Assembly (NCBI GenBank): GCA_947595415.1
Contig: CANQER010000033.1
Location: forward strand, 1-10,017
Direction: 5' to 3'
Source: an uncultured Bacilli bacterium
Lineage (GTDB): Bacteria > Bacillota_I > Bacilli_A > RF39 > UBA660
DNA: 10,017 nt
Shown: piece after piece, positions 6,005 to 10,017 of the stretch
How positions within the stretch are numbered: the stretch's first letter is position 1
How the letters are laid out: the number at the start of each line of letters is the position of its first letter
Position numbers and translations under genes: made by a program
The notes under the pieces: model-generated
What the model saw: only the letters and a program-made list of their open reading frames with translations
Databases searched by the model: none
What the model was told of the DNA's origin: nothing

Positions 6005-6882
6005 CTTATATTACGTAACCTTTCAATTCTATTTAAAGTATTAGGATGCGTACTCCAAATAGAATCGTGAGCTCTTTTTTTACAGTCAGGTTCAACGATA
6101 TATAGTGATGCACATGACTTATTAGCAGCTTCTAATACTTCTTTATCATCCATTAACTTTTGAAGAGCACTTATAAGTCCATCTTTATTACGTGTAAACT
6201 CAATAGCTTTAGCATCAGCTAAATACTCACGATTACGAGATAATAAAAGACGTATTAAATTAGCAAATATAGGAGCTAAAATAATAAATACTAAACCAAT
6301 TATCATAACAATAGCATTACCTTTATTATCGTCATCATTATCACCATAAATCATCATTCGTGAAAACATATCTGATAGCATTACTACAAATCCTACCATC
6401 ACCACCACAACAGTTGAAAGTAAAATATCGTAGTTTTTGATATGGGCAAGCTCATGAGCTAATACCCCTTCTAATTCATATTTATCTAGTTTACTTAATA
6501 AACCAGTAGTAATACAAATAACAGAATTTTTAGGATTTCTCCCTGTCGCAAAGGCATTTAAAGCAGTATCCTCAATAACATAAAGTTTAGGAACAGGTAG
6601 ATTAGCTGCTATACAAAGTCCTTCTAAAATAACATTTAATTGTAAAAACTCATCTCTTGTAGCAGGTCTTGCTTTATTTAAACTAAGTATCATTTTATCA
6701 GAGTTATAGTAAGACGCAAACGAAGTTATAATTGAAAATGTAAGAGCTACTACTAAAGCAATAAAAGTACTTTCAAATAACCAAAATGAAATAAAATAGA
6801 TAAATAAAGTTACAATTAAAAAGAAAAGGGATACGATAAAAAATGTTTTAACTTTATTTTTTCTAACATCTCTTAAAATCAT
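6001..6882 (-). CDS. htpX: HtpX-family membrane zinc metalloprotease (M48)
   Basis: HtpX degrades misfolded or damaged membrane proteins, with its active site facing the cytoplasm. The 293-residue protein has two N-terminal membrane helices (about 13-35 and 37-58), the zinc site HELAH (143-147), two further helices (about 156-173 and 190-212), and the third zinc ligand Glu219 in NREYLADAKA. The C-terminal STHPNTLNRIERL (277-289) is the usual M48B ending. A short acidic stretch (DNDDDNKGN, 181-189) lies in the loop between the third and fourth helices. The start ATG shares bases with the lemA stop (ATGA, 6879-6882), and an AGAGG site (6890-6894) is inside lemA, so the two are translationally coupled. 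LemA-HtpX pairing is common in bacteria. The stop is TGA. Confidence 0.95.
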   Translation of the reverse strand: MILRDVRKNKVKTFFIVSLFFLIVTLFIYFISFWLFESTFIALVVALTFSIITSFASYYNSDKMILSLNKARPATRDEFLQLNVILEGLCIAANLPVPKLYVIEDTALNAFATGRNPKNSVICITTGLLSKLDKYELEGVLAHELAHIKNYDILLSTVVVVMVGFVVMLSDMFSRMMIYGDNDDDNKGNAIVMIIGLVFIILAPIFANLIRLLLSRNREYLADAKAIEFTRNKDGLISALQKLMDDKEVLEAANKSCASLYIVEPDCKKRAHDSIWSTHPNTLNRIERLRNIS

Positions 6883-7406
6883 AATTTAACCTCTACTTCC
6901 TTTTTATCTTCTTCACTAACTTGAAAGTATGGTTTTTCTTGATATTTTAATATTTTAGCTAAAATATTGTTTGGAAATTTCATAATACTTGTATTGTATT
7001 TTTGAACAGAATCGTTATAAAATTGTCTAGCATAAGCAATTTTATCTTCAGTCCCAGTTAGTTCAACTTGAAGATTAAGAAATACTTGATTAGCTTTTAA
7101 ATCAGGATATGATTCAGATATAGCAAGAAGATTTAAAAGTTTATCACTAATTTCTTTAGAGTTTTTAGCAATTTGTTCAATATTGTTAAAAACATTTCTT
7201 TTTTCTACTACTTGCATTAAAACTTCACTTTCATATTTCGCATATCCCTTAGTAACGTTTACCAAATTAGGTATTAAATCAGCTCTTCGTTTTAACTGAT
7301 TATCAATTTGTGAATAAGCATTATCACATCTTATCTTCATTGCTACTAAATGGTTATACAAAACAATTATTAAAACAAGTACAATAACTATAACTATTAA
7401 AATCAT
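6879..7406 (-). CDS. lemA: LemA-family membrane-anchored protein
   Basis: This 175-residue protein has a single N-terminal hydrophobic anchor (residues 1-16) and then a helical bundle. The LemA signature is clear in NAYSQIDNQLKRRADLIPNLVNVTKGYAKYE (residues 29-59). A later conserved stretch runs through about 115-155 (ELTGTEDKIAYARQFYNDSVQKYNTSIMKFPNNILAK). The molecular role of LemA is not settled. The family is recurrently encoded beside HtpX proteases, as here, and a partner role in membrane protein quality control is a reasonable inference. Its ribosome site (AAGGTGA, 7411-7417) is built from the last codons and the TGA stop of smc, with only 4 bp between the two genes. Its own TGA stop overlaps the htpX ATG. 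The length is normal for the family. Confidence 0.93.
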   Translation of the reverse strand: MILIVIVIVLVLIIVLYNHLVAMKIRCDNAYSQIDNQLKRRADLIPNLVNVTKGYAKYESEVLMQVVEKRNVFNNIEQIAKNSKEISDKLLNLLAISESYPDLKANQVFLNLQVELTGTEDKIAYARQFYNDSVQKYNTSIMKFPNNILAKILKYQEKPYFQVSEEDKKEVEVKL

Positions 7407-7410
7407 ATTT

Positions 7411-10017
7411 TCACCTTCTTATATCTTCTAATTTTACACTTACCAATTTACTAACTCCAGATTCTTGCATAGTAATACCATATAAAACATTAACATATTC
7501 CATGGTTTTCTTTTTATGAGTTATGATTATAAATTGAGTTTTATCATCTAATTTTTTTAAGTACTTACCAAAACTATCAACATTTACTTCATCTAATGCA
7601 GCTTCTACTTCATCTAAAATACAAAAAGCAACATTTTTAGATTTTAAAATCGCAAATAGTAAACTAATAGCTGTTAAGGTTTTCTCACCCCCAGATAAAA
7701 GTGATATACTACTTAATTTTTTACCAGGTGGAGAAGCTATAATTTCTATTCCAGTTTCAAGTAAATTATCAGGTTCTGTTAACTTCAAAGAAGCAAAACC
7801 ACCTTTAAATAGCTCTTTAAAAGTATCTTTAAAATTTTCTTTTATAACTTCAAAAGTTTTACTAAATTCTTTTTTCATTATCTCATCCATTTGATTAATT
7901 ATTTCAAGTAACATATCTTCTGCTTTAATCAAATCTTGTCTTTGATTAGTTAAAAAATCATAACGTGTTTTTATTCTTTCATATTCTTCTTTAGCTCCAA
8001 TATTGACAATTCCAAGATCTTTTAGAGTTTTTTTCAAACGATTTACTTCACTACTAGCTTCTTTAATAGGCATATCTAACTTATACAAACTAATAGCTTT
8101 TTCATATGTCATATTATAGTTTTCACTCAAAGTATTTAAAAGGTTATCTAACTTAACATCCATACGATTTACTTGAATTTCTAAATTCTTTAGTTCATTA
8201 TTTTTACTGTTTAATAAACTAGTATCTTTTTTTAAAATATATTCTAAATCTGTAATATTTTCACTAATTGTTGATTGTTCATTTCTAAGTTTATTAAGTT
8301 CTTTTAAAGTTTTATCTTTATCTTCTAAAGTTTTATAGTACTCATTTAAAAGTTTTTCTTCTTCTTTATCAATAGTATTTTCAAGTAAATTATTCATACC
8401 AGATAGTTCACTATTTATTTTATCCAATTGTTCTGTTTTTAAATCTTTAGTTTCCAATTTAGTATTTATATTTTCTTTAATATTTATTTGTTTTTTATTA
8501 ATTTCAAATACTTTTTGTTCACTTTTAAATAACTCTTCATCAATTTCATTGATTTTATTTTCTAATTCTTTGATACTTTTAACTACACTATCTAGTTCTT
8601 TTAAAAGGTGTTCTAATTCATATTTTTCATTTATAATGTTTTTAGTTTTAACCTTACTTCCTCCAGTAAGTGATCCTGAAACATGAATTAAATCACCACT
8701 TAAAGTTACTATTTTATAACGATTAGCTATTTTTTTACTTAGAACAATAGCTTCATCAATGTCATTAGTAACAAGGACATTACCAAGTTGATTTTTAATA
8801 ACATTGTCATATATTTTATCGTATTTGATAAGATTACTAGCTACATCAATATATAAAGACCTATCAATATTAATATCAATATTTTTAGGTTTTATCACAT
8901 TAAGAGGAAAAAAAGTAGCCCTTCCATAATTGTTTTCTTTTAAGTAGTTGATCGCTTCTTTAGCAGACTTTTCATCATCAGTTATTATATAGTTTGAAGC
9001 ATAACCTAAAGATGTACTTATCGCAGTAGCATATTTTTCTTCTACTTCAATTACATTACCAATAACATTTTTAATCCCTTGAAGTTTGGGATTGTTTAAT
9101 ACTTTTTTTACAGATTGTGATAACAAAGAATTATTATCAATACTAACTTGAAGATTATCGATCATACTATTTAAACTAGTTTGTTTTCTAAGTAACTTAG
9201 TTAGATTAGTTTCTAATAGTTGTTTATTTTGTTTTATTTTATCAATATCTTGATTAGAATTACTTAAACTATTATTAACACTATTTAACTCTTCATTTAG
9301 AGTTTGAATATCTTTATCAAGTAAATTTATTTGTTTTTCTAAATTTAATTTATCTTCTTTTAAACTAATCAAATTATCATGAACTTTACTATCCTTAAAA
9401 TCATATTTTTTTCTTTCTAAAAGGATATTTTTTTGACTATTTATTTTTTCATTTTTACTAGTTAATTCCAAAAGTTCATTTTGCGTTTTATTAATACTTT
9501 CATTTACTTTAGTTAACTTCAAACGATATTCTTCTATTTTAGCTTCACTTTTTAAATTATTAGTTGTATAACTTATTACTTCTTCATTTAAATCTTTTAT
9601 TTTTTGTTTGTTTTCTTTATAAGTATGATTTAGATCAGTAATTGTACCAGCAATCAAAGAAACCTCAATTTCTTCTAATTTTTGTTTAGTTTCATTATAA
9701 ATACTAGCTTTTAAAGCTTGCTGTTTCAAAGGTTCAATTTGATTTTCTAACTCCCCTATTATATCTGATACCCTTTGCATATTAACATGAGTTTTATCCA
9801 ACTTATGAAGAGCATCTTCTTTTCTTTTACGATACTTTAAAACCCCAGCTGCTTCTTCAAAGATAACCCTTCTTTCACTAGGTTTATTACTTATTATTTC
9901 TTCTACTTTACCTTGAGATATAATATTAAAACTTTCTTTGGCAAGTCCAATATCTAATAATAGGTTGGTTAAATCTTTCAATCGACATTTTTCATTATTA
10001 ATATAATATTCATTTGT
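7411..10017 (-). CDS. smc: Chromosome segregation ATPase SMC, partial (N-terminus beyond the right edge)
   Basis: SMC dimers with ScpA and ScpB load on and compact the bacterial chromosome. The frame is open through the right edge, so 868 residues are visible. The in-frame TTG at 9979-9981 is an internal Leu codon, since the reading continues upstream as EYYINNEKCRLKD, a conserved SMC stretch. Numbered from that TTG: head motifs SFNIISQGKVEEI (17-29) and FEEAAG (41-46), first coiled coil about 65-290, hinge about 295-445 ending in SGSLTGGS, second coiled coil about 450-690, then the LSGGEKT signature (762-768), Walker B FCILDEVEAALDE (786-798), the ITHKKKTME switch (820-828) and MQESGVSKLVSVKLED (838-853). 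Only the Walker A end is missing. Each coil arm looks roughly 100 residues shorter than in Bacillus subtilis SMC, which recalls Mollicutes. The stop is TGA and forms part of the lemA ribosome site. Confidence 0.96.
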   Translation of the reverse strand, partial: TNEYYINNEKCRLKDLTNLLLDIGLAKESFNIISQGKVEEIISNKPSERRVIFEEAAGVLKYRKRKEDALHKLDKTHVNMQRVSDIIGELENQIEPLKQQALKASIYNETKQKLEEIEVSLIAGTITDLNHTYKENKQKIKDLNEEVISYTTNNLKSEAKIEEYRLKLTKVNESINKTQNELLELTSKNEKINSQKNILLERKKYDFKDSKVHDNLISLKEDKLNLEKQINLLDKDIQTLNEELNSVNNSLSNSNQDIDKIKQNKQLLETNLTKLLRKQTSLNSMIDNLQVSIDNNSLLSQSVKKVLNNPKLQGIKNVIGNVIEVEEKYATAISTSLGYASNYIITDDEKSAKEAINYLKENNYGRATFFPLNVIKPKNIDINIDRSLYIDVASNLIKYDKIYDNVIKNQLGNVLVTNDIDEAIVLSKKIANRYKIVTLSGDLIHVSGSLTGGSKVKTKNIINEKYELEHLLKELDSVVKSIKELENKINEIDEELFKSEQKVFEINKKQINIKENINTKLETKDLKTEQLDKINSELSGMNNLLENTIDKEEEKLLNEYYKTLEDKDKTLKELNKLRNEQSTISENITDLEYILKKDTSLLNSKNNELKNLEIQVNRMDVKLDNLLNTLSENYNMTYEKAISLYKLDMPIKEASSEVNRLKKTLKDLGIVNIGAKEEYERIKTRYDFLTNQRQDLIKAEDMLLEIINQMDEIMKKEFSKTFEVIKENFKDTFKELFKGGFASLKLTEPDNLLETGIEIIASPPGKKLSSISLLSGGEKTLTAISLLFAILKSKNVAFCILDEVEAALDEVNVDSFGKYLKKLDDKTQFIIITHKKKTMEYVNVLYGITMQESGVSKLVSVKLEDIRR

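Noticed and set aside
9979..9981. TTG as the start of a truncated SMC lacking its ATP-binding N-terminus
   Set aside because: The frame continues upstream to the window edge with conserved SMC residues (EYYINNEKCRLKD), so the gene is only cut by the window.
1..10017. CRISPR arrays, insertion sequences, tRNA or rRNA genes, phage or defence modules
   Set aside because: I saw no regularly spaced repeats, transposase motifs, cloverleaf sequences or phage/defence protein motifs on either strand.

Overview
The window looks like chromosome from an uncultured, AT-rich Bacillota bacterium on the Bacilli/Mollicutes side, probably host- or gut-associated. The composition is very low in GC and codons are A/T-ending. 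Shine-Dalgarno sites and sigma-A-type promoters are of the Bacillus kind. TGA is used as a stop (smc, lemA, htpX) and tryptophan is TGG wherever checked, so this is the standard bacterial code and not the Mycoplasma code. The SMC protein appears shortened, as in Mollicutes. The partial gene at the left edge belongs to a pilin-like family that I associate with uncultured gut Bacillota. No finer placement is possible from the sequence alone.

Layout. Positions 1-1734 (minus strand) hold corA, a magnesium-type channel gene, followed 10 bp later by a pilin-like surface protein gene that runs off the left edge. Positions 1735-1894 are a divergent promoter region. Positions 1895-2773 (plus strand) hold a single gene of unknown function with CxxC pairs near both ends. 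Positions 2752-2784 form a hairpin that serves as terminator for both converging transcription units; both stop codons lie in or beside its loop. From 2768 to the right edge every gene is on the minus strand. In transcription order these are smc (5' end missing), lemA, htpX, uppS, cdsA, rseP and a flavin reductase-rubredoxin fusion. They are packed with gaps or overlaps of a few bases, except for a 43-bp gap before uppS that carries a likely internal promoter.

How the genes fit together. The long minus-strand run joins chromosome organisation (SMC) to envelope construction: undecaprenyl diphosphate for wall carriers, and CDP-diacylglycerol for phospholipids. It also carries membrane proteolysis genes (LemA-HtpX and the site-2 protease RseP). 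The last gene probably feeds electrons from NAD(P)H through flavin and a rubredoxin domain to an oxygen, peroxide or NO detoxifying partner. The usual dxr gene between cdsA and rseP is absent, as are frr and pyrH upstream of uppS and ftsY next to smc. The block is therefore a rearranged version of the common Firmicutes order.

I found no RNA gene, insertion sequence, CRISPR array, phage module or defence system. Most of the window is housekeeping. The parts worth a second look are the pilin-like protein, the unknown plus-strand protein, the shared terminator and the gene order. There is no gene-free stretch longer than about 160 bp.
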